Source: Marsupella aquatica
Taxonomy: Eukaryota > Marchantiophyta
DNA length: 64,000 nucleotides
Direction of reading: 5' to 3'
Assembly (NCBI GenBank): GCA_973895155.1
Contig: OZ316898.1
Location: 1,612,001-1,676,000 of the forward strand
Shown: in pieces, positions 1-9,843 of the stretch
Position numbering within the stretch: position 1 is the stretch's first letter
How the letters are laid out: the number at the start of each line of letters is the position of its first letter
The notes under the pieces: model-generated
Told to the model about the DNA's origin: nothing
The model's input: the letters and a program-made list of their open reading frames with translations, nothing else
The model's database searches: none
Translations under genes and position numbers: made by a program

Positions 1-728
1 TCGATGAGGCTGACTGGTTTGAGTCCGAGTTCCTCTTCTATGATGAGCATGCGGACCTGGTGCGTGTCAATGTTCGAGATGCTCTGAATTTCAGCAACTT
101 GAGGATCATTTACGAGCAAGTAGAACCTGACTGGGTGAACTACTCGCCTAAATCAATTCGGGAATTAGATCCCAAGTACGCCCAAGCCAGCATTTTGAGA
201 CGATTCTGGCGTCATTTGGTCACAGGAGGCACATATAGAGCTATTGCAATGTCTCTCAGAAGGCTATTCCAGGAAGAAGAGGATGGGGCAAAAGTTCCCG
301 TAGAACAAGCAAGGAGCGACATACTCACCTTGCCAGTGTTCAGGCCCGAGGAGTTCAGGAGCAATGATGATATGTCGATCTACGACGAGGTGTTGGTGAT
401 CAGTGGAGTGGTAGTAAAGCCCTTCGACATCAGCGTGCACGTCAACATCTTTTTGGAGCTCCCAGAGGCCGACGAGAACACTTCTCAGCATTGTGCAGAG
501 TTTCTGGGTAGCGTGACAGTTGATGCCGAAGGACTGCGAGCTGGAATGGACCCGAGTGTTGCTCGGAAGTTCACAAAAACTATTGGCATCAGAGATTCAC
601 TCCAGATTTTGGATATCATTCGTCAAAAGTCTATGACAGTCACCTTCGTTCCCACATGGAATCCAGAGCACAACTCTGTTTTGTTTAATGTGACGGAACT
701 GAAAGTGGAGATGATGCGGATGAGATAA
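1..728 (+). CDS. Polyphenol oxidase, C-terminal part (DWL and KFDV domains), 5' end outside window
   Basis: The frame is open from base 3 to a TAA ending at 728. It begins DEADWFESEFLFYDEHADLV, the DWL domain that follows the copper centre in plant polyphenol oxidases (tyrosinase family, oxidation of phenols to quinones, usually in plastids). After a charged linker, a second conserved block (EVLVISGV, then KPFDISVHV and a final VTFVP...ELKVEMM) matches the KFDV domain, with PFDISV in place of the KFDV core. The six copper-binding histidines and any transit peptide lie to the left of the window, so activity cannot be judged. The visible part has no intron. The last 160 bases of coding sequence and the 3'UTR are repeated twice more immediately downstream. 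The family call rests on the domain order and the DWL motif. Confidence 0.86.
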   Translation, partial: DEADWFESEFLFYDEHADLVRVNVRDALNFSNLRIIYEQVEPDWVNYSPKSIRELDPKYAQASILRRFWRHLVTGGTYRAIAMSLRRLFQEEEDGAKVPVEQARSDILTLPVFRPEEFRSNDDMSIYDEVLVISGVVVKPFDISVHVNIFLELPEADENTSQHCAEFLGSVTVDAEGLRAGMDPSVARKFTKTIGIRDSLQILDIIRQKSMTVTFVPTWNPEHNSVLFNVTELKVEMMRMR

Positions 729-1474
729 TGTTCGTCTGAGAAACTACGTCCATCGTAAAACTACAGCAAAGTAAGAGAGCTTCATTAGAATAGCAGATAG
801 ACTAGAAAGGATTCTAAAACATTATCTCGAGTGATTCATCTTATATCATCATGCGATACATGACTCTTTGTGGAAGTTCACAAAAACTGTTGGCATCAGA
901 AATTCACTCCAGATTTTGGACATCATTCGTCAAACGTCTATGACAGTCACCTTCGTTCCCACATGGAATCCAGAGCACAACTCTGTTTTGTTTAATGTGA
1001 CGGAACTGAAAGTGGAGATGATGCGGATGAGATAATGTTCGTCTGAGAAACTAAGTCCATCGTAAAACTACAGTAAAATAAGAGAGCTTCATTAGAATGG
1101 CAGATAGACTCGAAAGGATTCTAAAACATTATCTAGAGTGATTCATCTCATATCATCATGAGATACATGACTCTTTGTGGAAGTTCACAAAAACTATTGG
1201 CATCAGAGATTCACTCCAGATCTTGGACATCATTTGTCAGAAGTCTATGACAGTCACCTTCGTTCCCACATGGAATCCAGAGGACAACTCAGTTTTTTTA
1301 GTGTCACGGACCTGAAAGTGGAGATGATGCGGATGAGATACTGTTCGTTTGAGAAACTAAGTTCATCGTAAAACTAGAGTAAAAAAAGAGAGCTTCATTA
1401 GAATGGCAGATAGACTCGAGAGGATTCTAAACCATTATCAAGAGGGTTCATCATGAGATACATGACTCGTTGTG
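565..1474 (+). repeat. Tandem triplication of the polyphenol oxidase 3' end (307-bp unit)
   Basis: Three head-to-tail copies begin GGAAGTTCACAAAAACT at 565, 872 and 1179, a period of 307 bases. Each holds the end of the last coding exon plus about 145 bases of 3'UTR. Copy 1 belongs to the gene. Copy 2 keeps the coding tail open to an identical ending with a few substitutions. Copy 3 is about 296 bases long and carries small deletions near AACTCAGTTTTTTTAG that break the frame. Copies 2 and 3 have no promoter or start codon of their own and look like inert partial duplications. Confidence 0.9.
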
Positions 1475-2899
1475 TACCCCTCCAATCCAATCAAAACTAG
1501 TTAGTTTGTGGATGGTTAAGTTTTCCGTGTTTTATCTTTCCTACATAATTATAAACAGTAAGGGTATCTAGAATTTGTAGATTGGGAGGTGCCCCTTCAA
1601 CTCAAACACAACATCACTTTAACACAATGCTCGAGTGCTGTGTTCAAATTGGGCACTCTGTTCGAGTTGGACCCCAAACTGTTTAATCTTCAACACAAAA
1701 GGAGCAAATTCATAAATGAATGACAACAACTCCATACTTTATGACTCATATTTGCAGGTAGATCAAAAAGGGCTATTTACATGCTCTTGTTTAATTTGTG
1801 CTACAAATTTCTTCTGTCCGCTTGTGTAATTCCAGTGTTTGAATTAATTACACATTCCTTCTAGGGATCAAATATTGTTGGGAGGTAGAAAAAGCTTGAA
1901 CTCAAATGATGTACTCTAACACACATCAGTTCCATGCCCATCACTTCTGTTTACACCTTAAATTGATCTCACAATACCAAATTCAAACACAATGCGCAAA
2001 CTTCCACATAATGCCACTTTTCAAACACTCAGCCGCCACCTATATGCAAAAAATTAGTTTGACCCCTGGATTATGTAAGCTTGATTTGGTTCACACCATA
2101 TCATATATTGAAGTCTAGTGCAAATTAAAGTCATGGATTACAGAGCAAGAATGGAAATTGAAGGGTTTTTTTCCATTCTCTTGTTGTTCCTTTGTACAGA
2201 GTAGTTGAAAGGTTTCTTGCATAACCTTGGCAAATATTACATACCCAGGTTACATAAGCAAGAATGGAAGTTGAAGTGTTTCTTATATCCTCTTGTTACA
2301 ATTATGTCCATAGTAGCCGAAGGGTTTCTTATATTACCTAGGTAAATGTTACAGTAGCTGAAGAGGTTCTTTATACCCACATTTATCTCAAAAAAATTCC
2401 AATTAGATAGAAAATTCAAAAAAACTTTCAAAAAACACTGAGATATCAATCACAACCCATCAAGAAGTTATTTTCTTTCACCCCTCTTTTACTCCTTCCT
2501 TTGTTATTTGAAGTGTTATTTTTCAGTTTTCCATTGTTTTACAGTTACAGAGTCGAACTGTTTTTCTTTGCTTTGCGTCAAACATGAGTCACGTTTGGTT
2601 TTTCTTGTATAGTTAACCATTTCATTGTGATTGTGACCAATAGCCCTAATGTGGCTCCATGTGCTTCTAGGGATTCTGGAAGGAGCTTCCCATGGGAGTC
2701 CGTAGCCAAATTAGCTAATCAAAACTTTCACACAACACCCCAGGTGCACTTTCTGAATAAACATCCCATTGCCCGCATGGGGGTGTGTTTGGGGGAAGAC
2801 AATAGGGCTCTCTTTCTTCTCACAAGAAAATATCTAATGTGGGACATATGGGTCCACTTTCAATGTAAGACCTTAGACCAGTTCCTCAGGGCATGTGTG
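1475..2899. other. Intergenic, no gene seen
   Basis: AT-rich sequence with only short chance frames. Around 2150-2370 the phrases AAGAATGGAA and GAAGGGTTTCTTATA recur three times with drift, an old local duplication. No splice-bounded coding segment, RNA gene or recognisable transposon domain was found on either strand. Confidence 0.5.
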
Positions 2900-3300
2900 G
2901 TTTATTGTATAGCGGAGGCCTGTTTCCCCCTGTGTCTGTCCTTATCGCCTTCTTTTGACAGAGGGTTTCGGTGGCTCTTCAAAGGGCTCAGGCTTTCACT
3001 ATCCTTCGTAGGGCCGAGGCGGTTGGTTTTAGGGTTTCTAGACAGATTCCATTCGTGACCCTCCTATGCGGTTTACTCTGGAGCTCTACTGAGCTTTTCA
3101 GTTCTCCGTTCAGTAGGGTTTTAGTCTTCCTTGCTCCATTGGGGCTCTTGGTTTTTGTAGTGAATCTTTGGTTGTGACGGGGAACTTCTTGCCTTGTTTG
3201 GCCTCTTGGCTCTTCTTGTGGCCCTCCCCTCTTCTGTTCCTTTCCCTTTATTGGGTTGCTTTGCCTTTGAGACCCTGTCTCCCGGTTTGGCTATTGTGCT
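2900..3300 (+). repeat. Dispersed repeat, copy A
   Basis: This segment aligns by eye with 18365-18705. Shared landmarks in the same order include CTTCTTTTGACA, a GG(C/T)GGTTGGTTTTAGGG block, GTGACCCT(C/T)CTATGC, CAGTAGGG, a TTTGGCTCTTTGG-like block and CCCCTTTATTGGGTT followed by TTGAGACC/TTGGGATC and CTCCCGG. A related tail occurs near 52060-52130. It has no convincing protein product. The family is unidentified; a non-autonomous retroelement fragment is possible. Confidence 0.55.
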
Positions 3301-3458
3301 TTTTGGTACTTTGAAAAAACCTTTCAATGTGAAACACTTGAAACATGAATGGACCAAGGGGCCAGATGAAGAGACCTCCAAGAACAGGTGCTCTAAAACA
3401 TGGGACAAAATATGTGCTCCACATGTGCAAAAATTGGGTTCCATGTAACATTTGCCAC

Positions 3459-3800
3459 AGGTTAGATTGAAAGTGCCCCAGGAGCAATTTCTCCCGAATG
3501 GATGGACTTGATCTGATCTTGGAGACCTAAGAAAGTTAAAAGTGCCCAATTTCTCCCCAATGGATGGCCGCTATATGATCTTGGAGACCTTGAAAAGTTG
3601 AAAGTGCCCAATTTCTCCCCAATGGATGGCCTCGATCTGATCTTGGAGACCTTGAAAAGTTGAAAGTGCCCAATTTCTCCCCAACGGATGGCCTCGATCT
3701 GATCTTGGAGACCTTGAAAAGTTGAAAGTGCCCAATTTCTCCCCAATGGATGGCCTCGATCTGATCTTGGAGACCTTAAGAAAGGTAAAAGTGCCCCAAA
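3459..3800. repeat. 62-bp tandem array (about five units)
   Basis: The phrase AGTGCCCAATTTCTCCCCAA starts at 3541, 3603, 3665 and 3727, exactly 62 bases apart. A diverged unit begins at 3472 and a partial one at 3790. Inner units are nearly identical (each holds GATCTGATCTTGGAGACC), outer units are more changed. The array ends about 420 bases before the KXD1-like start codon, so it lies in or near that gene's promoter. Open frames across it follow from the repeat not being a multiple of three and do not look like protein. Confidence 0.9.
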
Positions 3801-4220
3801 GTCTTAAATGAGACTGAGATTGCCCATCAACCAAGTTTCCCTCGTCGACAGCGCAATCCCCCTCTAGAGCATTCACTTCGGACTTCCAAGACCACAGACA
3901 CGGCTGGATCGCGGTAGCAATTCAGACGTCTATCTCTTTTCGCTCAATTCGCCCATGACTGAGAGCAAATGAGCTACAGCATTTGTGCTGGAGAAATCCC
4001 CATCGCGTCAAGGGCAAGCAGCAGAGAAATGATTGAATGAATAGGATGTGAGCGGCAGAGGACGAAGGGGCAGCGATGGCGAAATGAATGCTTTGCTGTA
4101 GTCCTGATCACTTTAATTGATGAGGTTTGGAAGGAAGCGAAGCCGCGTGACATGCATGTGATAGGGGGATTTTAGAAGCTGGTGATGCTGTGGAGGACGG
4201 TGCCCTTTCGGAAGTTCTGA

Positions 4221-5761
4221 ATGGAGATGGAAAAGGAGGACGTGAAGCGGCTCGATGCGGCGTCGGTGTGCGCCGCGGAGCAGATTCGAGGGATGCTCAG
4301 TTCCGAGGACGTCTCTGCTCTGGCGCAGCTACAGCTGCAAATGTATGTGGTTGATGTGTGAGGTAACTATGGTGGATAAGAAGCGAGAGAGATAGAGCAA
4401 GCAAATGAAAATGAAAATGAATGAAATTCAGAGTGTAATGGATTTGATGGGGTCATGTGGTCAAGGTTTGAGGTCATTTGGTCAGTAGAGAGAAGGACAA
4501 TGGATTGAGTGAAGGATAATTGGAGTCCGGATGGAACTTAATTGGGGCATGGGATGAGAAATGAGCAAATTTTGCCGATAGCAAGGGCATCAGACCGGAG
4601 ATGACCAAATTTTGTCAGCAGCAATTGAAGGAATGGTAATTGGGCGGCAAAATACGGGCTTCTATTGAGAGGAAGGGGAGGATTCGTTTTTGCTTTGTGG
4701 TCAGAGTTTTCGGATTGTCTCTGGCTTGCTTCTGGAGCTATGGGGGAATTGGGCTTTCACGTTTCGATCTAGCTTTGTTTCATCCTTCTTGAGATTCCGT
4801 GTTGGTTTAGGAGAGACAAGGAAAATGAGGACTTTTTTATTTTGTGGGGCAATTTGATGAGGGCATTCTGCCTTGATCAATTAGGGTTTGCATGTCTATA
4901 TTTTTAGTCTTTGGCACTTCCTCGCATGGACGTTGATTGTTTGCACTTGTCTTCTTTTCGCAATTTCTTGGTGATGTAGATTGGGCAGACTCCAGGACAG
5001 CAATGCGGTGCTCTCACACTTCAACGATTTTTCCGAGCGCAGCTTCGCAGCTGTCGCGAACGACTTCTCGAGGAACACGAGATTGTTGAAGGCCATGAAA
5101 GTGGACCTGGACCATATCTTCAGACGGATAAGGTTAGTGAAGTCAGTTTCGTTGAGGATGATTGATTGGATCGAATTTCACAGAATTTCCTTTGCTCTGG
5201 CCTTCTCATATGCTAGACAAAGTGTCCTTAACACACCCTCTGGCCTCTCATTCCACCGGACACCTGCTCAGCGGCGGTTAGAAGAATTACAGTACTCCTT
5301 CTGGCAGCCAGACCACAAAGTTGTTCTATGCCTCAGGCATAGTAGCTTATCCTAAGAAGCATTTCTTAGAAGGCTCCCCTGAGGCGGTTGTAGTCTGCCA
5401 TCTGCTGGAAAACAAAGCCTGGAAGTCACAGAGGCTGTTCACAAATCACTCACAGTGCATTAGTAGAGATTTAAGCTCCCAAGCTGTACTTGATTTGCTA
5501 TACTTTTCGTCCTCTGCATTCTCCATTGTGAAAATTGTCTGGTGGAATGCCTCATTTGTGTCAATTCCGTTGTGTGCAAAATTGCCTCAAAGCGTATCCG
5601 TGTGAAATGAATAAATGGAAAAGCGGGTTGTGAAATGTCTTGGCAGGGGTTTAAAGAATCGGCTGGCAGCGCAGTACCCAGATGCTTTCAAGGAATCAGT
5701 GGTGGGTCAAATAGCAGATAAACGGCCAGACCTGGAAACGGAGCTTGGGTGGAAGCAATGA
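4221..5761 (+). CDS. KXD1: KxDL motif protein, KXD1-like BORC subunit (3 exons, 129 aa)
   Basis: Exons 4221-4342, 4980-5132 and 5647-5761 join through GTATGT...TAG and GTTAGT...CAG introns and give 129 residues. An in-frame TGA directly precedes the ATG. The protein is a short helical polypeptide containing GRLQDSNAVLSHFNDFSE (43-60) and then LLKAMKVDLDHIFRRIR, which carries the KxDL signature as KVDL at residues 81-84. In animals KXD1 is a subunit of the BORC complex, which works with BLOC-1-type proteins in lysosome positioning; the plant protein presumably acts in endosome or vacuole trafficking, but that is inference. Length and motif position fit the family. It is read divergently from no near neighbour; HEMA lies tail-to-tail 1.2 kb downstream. 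Confidence 0.88.
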
Positions 5762-6964
5762 GATGGCAGTGATGCAGGATATTTTTCCTGGACCAATCAT
5801 TATTCCTCGAAACTGATCGCTGAACTAGCACAGTTAGTAAACGGGGATCGCTTGTGTTATTTAAATCTAGCGTTCAGATCTGTTTGTACGATCTATTTTG
5901 TGTACAAACACAGTGAGGCGGTTGTTAGTTGCTGTATTTATACGATTCATTTGGGCTTTGGACACCTCTTGACTGCATCATACAGCTCTACAGTCAATGC
6001 CTATTTTCCGAATGGAGGGAGTTCAGCTATGGTAACGAGAAAGATTACATCCCAGGCAGCCGAAACGCTTGAGCCTTATTGTTAAGATTCTGTACACTCT
6101 CTAGTGGTCGAGGAACAGGTTGATTTTCTGGCCGTGACAATGGGACGGTTTTCTTCTACAGACCGCTTTCCAGGGAAGATAATCTTTCTTATTATTCAAA
6201 CGCGAAGGGCGATATGCAACGTTCTCATTGGTTTACCAAAACGTTATCCCTTTATTAAAGAGGGAAGAAATATACATTTATGCCAAATGCCTTGAGACTC
6301 TCCTCCAGTTCATTGATTTATTCACACTGAGGAGATACTCTTCAATCGCTCTGACCACGTCCTTAATTGTTGTCCCTAGGCGAGCAAGCAACGGTAAACT
6401 CAATTCAATCCTACCATGGGCCAAGCAGACACATCCTACAAATCAATCACTGTAAAGGGAGACGTATCAGTCACTGTAAAGGGAGACGTATCAATCACTG
6501 TAAAGGGAGACGTAGTCTGCATCATCGTAATGTTTGCGTTCTCTATCAGTACCTTGAAATTGCTAGTCAATTGATTCAGAGGCAAGCATTGTTGTCCAGA
6601 CAACCGTGCAACTTCCCTTCTCCAACTTGGATGAAGAAACATTGGCAAATGGAAAAATGGATGCACATGTGTTTCAATTTCATGATTGCTACAGGTTAAT
6701 TTCACCTGAGATCTATACACCAATCACTGATGACGTAGCACTAGATTTGGACATTTGACATTTAGGGGGGCCTCCAGCACTCACAACCTTTGTAGCGAGG
6801 TGCGATCATCTACAGCATCCGTCAGCTAACAAAGATCCCAGCCAGCAAAATTCACACCAGAAAACCTCAATTTAACCAAGTAACAGGAATTCTCCCTGTT
6901 CCTTGGCCAGATAAAACGTCTGTGATACTCTACAAAAACAACTGGAGTCTCTACATGGTAAAAG
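5762..6964. other. Convergent intergenic region between KXD1 and HEMA
   Basis: This holds the 3' regions of KXD1 (+) and HEMA (-), and a 24-bp triplicate at 6443-6514. One plus-strand segment, 6566-6757, stays open for 63 codons to a TGA with protein-like composition (for example LPFSNLDEETLANGK) but has no ATG at its start and no recognised family. No other gene is supported. Confidence 0.45.
6443..6514. repeat. 24-bp unit repeated three times
   Basis: TCAATCACTGTAAAGGGAGACGTA occurs in three adjacent copies starting at 6443, 6467 and 6491, with one A-to-G change in the second. It lies downstream of both flanking genes. Confidence 0.93.
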
Positions 6965-9191
6965 TTATTGTTTGACTTTCTCTGAAGCAGCCCTCATTTG
7001 CTTCACTAGGGCAGCCATATCAGACTTCAAATCAAACATTCTCTCCAAGGCATGCATATTCTCCAAAGTCTCACTTACGGTCCGCACATCAGTCCCATCG
7101 CTTCTCAAGTGTTGCATGGGTCCATGCAACAGCTTGTTTACTATGCCCCTCGTAAGATCTTCTATGAGTCTGCGATTTTTCTTCGTCAAATCATCTCCCA
7201 TCTTTCCGAAACATTTCTCCAGCTCTGAGGTTCTAATGCCCTCCGCATAAGCTCTGAGTTTCTTGATTGTGGGTACGGTCTCGAGCGAATCCCTCCAAGC
7301 CTCGAAACTCTGCAGCTCCTCTTCGATGATCGCTTGCGCTTCAATGGCTTTCCTTTTCCGCTCCTCTTTGTTTGCCTCAACCACTTCCTTCAAGTCATCA
7401 ACATTGTACACCCTCGTTGATCCCACTTCTGCAACACATGTACTGACGTTCCTGGGAACTGAAATATCTATGAAGTGCCTGATGCCATTGGAGGCTTGAG
7501 AGGGTGGAGCAAGTTCCTCAACATGCTCCTTGAAGAACAAAGGAACATCAGAGGCAGTGCTCGTAAATATGACATTAGCCTCCCCTGCACATCTCGTCAT
7601 CTCTGGTAGGGGCTGATATACGAGCTCTGCTTCTGGAAACTCCTCCTGAAGACTCAACACCCTCTGCTCTGACCTGTTCACAACCACAATCTTGTCGCAA
7701 CCTTTGGAGATCAGATGCTTCACCAGTAGCTTAGACATTTTTCCAGCCCCAACAATGAGAACATTAGCACTTGCTACTGCCTTCTCGGGAAGCTTCATGA
7801 CAGCAAGCTCAACTGCTGCTGAGCTCACAGAAACAGCCCCCGAAGCAATACTGGTCTCACAGCGGACGCGCTTGCCGGCCGTAATGGCTTGCTTGAAGAG
7901 CCCATTCAAATTGCGTCCGAATTTAGGAGCTAACTGGCCCACTTTATGGACTTGTTTCACCTGAGCGAGAATCTGGCCCTCACCCAGTACAAGAGAATCC
8001 AGCCCTGATGACACTCGGAAGAGATGCTGTGTTGCATCCCGGTCTCGAAGCACAAAGAGATGCTCCCTTAAATCTTGGGGTGGGACTCCACTTGTCTGCA
8101 CGAATAAGTAGCCGAGGGCCAATAAACAATTAGCTCAAAACATCAAAAGATAGTGTCCGGCTATTAAAGACATTTGTTTCTATGTTAACGTCTCACGACT
8201 GGACACGGCACAATCGTCTCAGAGAAGCCAAGGAATCCATGAGAAGATTTAAATTCCACTGACACGTGACTCTACAACGAATCATTGGTGTGGGTTTTAC
8301 CTTTGACATCCATTGAATGACCTCCTGTACTCCTAAGTTCCAAGAAAGCGCAACAACATAGATTTCCATGCGGTTGCATGTGCTCAGCACGGCAGCTTCC
8401 TCTATGTGATTCTGTTCACATAACTCATCAATGGCTCGTGGCCACTCTGCTTCGGGAACTGCCAGTTTTTCTCGCATTGATACCGGTGCAGTGTGCACGC
8501 TCAGTCCCAAAACAATAATACTGCTTTTGACATTTGAATACCCTGCACGTAGCCCAGAAAATTGCTCATGAAGTGTCAGATGCAAGTGTAGTAAGGTGGG
8601 TGGAGGAACGTTCCTATCCACTGTTTCAGAAAGATGTGATTTCCATGATGCATGGATTGAAAGAATCCTCAATTCTATTAGCCCATTTCTTTAGCTCTGA
8701 ACAGAAGCTTATACCCAAATCCAGGAAGAAATGGTTCTCATGATGCATGGATGGTGAGGCTATTTGATGGCGTCAATAAGGGACAAATGCTTAGGTACGT
8801 CGCCCATGCCTGGAACCAATGAAAGTCATTGTCGAGAAATAAGAGGTGAGCTACATGACACATCAATGGGTCACAACAGATACTCACTGTTCGTTTTGGC
8901 AAGTCGAAATTGCTCGAAGGATGCAAAGCTGGCGTTTTTGAATCTATGGCTGACAGGAAGCCGTGGGAGTGCCTCCTCTGATCCCTCAGCGCGCGCCACT
9001 CCCACTGTCTGGAAGACTAACCTCTCTGTTGGCAAGCCCTTCTTCGAGCACAAGACCGGTAAGTCCAAGCCAGCTCCAAACAGAGCCGAGCCCTTGAAAT
9101 TACACCGCCCGCTTGCATTGTGCTCCAAAATGATGGCAGAGCGACCTGTCACTGAAGCTGCTGCTGCTGCTGTGGATCGGATCGAACCCAT
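6965..9191 (-). CDS. HEMA: Glutamyl-tRNA reductase, plastid (3 exons, 558 aa)
   Basis: Reduces glutamyl-tRNA(Glu) with NADPH to glutamate-1-semialdehyde in the plastid, the rate-setting step for chlorophyll and heme. Minus-strand exons are 9191-8888, 8542-8301 and 8095-6965; all introns are GT/AG (345 and 205 bp) and the frame is kept. The ATG at 9191 is the first in frame; the codon at 9224 is GTG. Residues 1 to about 95 are an Ala/Ser-rich transit peptide. [20 protein letters not shown] starts the N-terminal domain; Cys157 in [11 protein letters not shown] is the catalytic thiol; [11 protein letters not shown] is at 213-223; the NADPH fold starts [10 protein letters not shown] at 293-302. 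The C-terminal helical dimer domain, known to bind FLU in plants, includes [14 protein letters not shown] and [11 protein letters not shown]. All expected catalytic motifs are intact and the length fits the family (about 540-560). A minisatellite lies in the upstream region. Confidence 0.97.
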
Positions 9192-9666
9192 CTGTGCCTC
9201 CTTCGATCGGAATACAGCTCCCACCCTGCGGTCTCGACTCCAAGGCTCAGATTATCCACTCATCACCAAACTCAGGACCCTGCCCCGCAAAAACCAATCA
9301 TATAATCGGGCGGCTCCTCCTACGCCACAGTTCACTTAGAGATCTTCAGCCAAACAGTCCAACCGAAATCTCTCTCACCCTCAGGTGTCGGACGAAGACA
9401 CTACGGCAACCCCGAGCACAAGCTGAGGAAACTCAGTCACTCGTCAACAGCCAATCTTCTTCAGCTGCGCTTCACCGACGAATCACGGACCCTTGCATCT
9501 CAATCCGCAATCGATCAATCAATCAATCAATCAATCATGCACTTCTCCTTCCCACACAGCACGAAGACAGACACAGAGAGAGAAACCCAGACAACCAGAC
9601 ACCCAGACACAGGCCTTCAATGCCGCGTCTCCGACCGAGGATGGCAGCGGTTTCGTGAGCTTCAAT
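9192..9666 (-). promoter_or_regulatory. HEMA upstream region
   Basis: This is 475 bases directly upstream of the HEMA start codon and must contain the 5'UTR and proximal promoter. It is more GC-rich than the DNA beyond 10000. A CAATCAATCAATCAATCAAT run lies at 9512-9533, about 330 bases before the ATG. No convincing TATA box at a standard distance was identified, so no transcription start is called. Confidence 0.4.
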
Positions 9667-9843
9667 CGATTCGAGAAAAGGCGACACAATCGTGAGCTCA
9701 ACCGATTCGAGAAAAGGCGACGCAATCGTGAGCTCAACCGATTCGAGAAAAGGCGACGCAATCGTGAGCTCAATCGATTTGAGAAAAGGCGACGCAATCG
9801 TGAGCTCAGTCGATTCGAGAAAAGGCGACGCAATCGTGAGCTC
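9667..9843. repeat. 36-bp minisatellite upstream of HEMA (five units)
   Basis: The unit begins CGATTCGAGAAAAGGCGACG and ends AATCGTGAGCTC plus three to four bases. Copies start at 9667, 9703, 9739, 9775 and 9811; only a few positions differ (ACACAATC in the first, GATTTGAG in the fourth). Because 36 is divisible by three, several frames stay open across it and encode simple peptide repeats, but no start or flanking exon supports a protein. Confidence 0.93.

Noticed and set aside
3462-3876. Minus-strand frames of about 100 codons with repeated LGTFNFSRSPRS-type strings
   Set aside because: They simply translate the 62-bp tandem array in successive registers.
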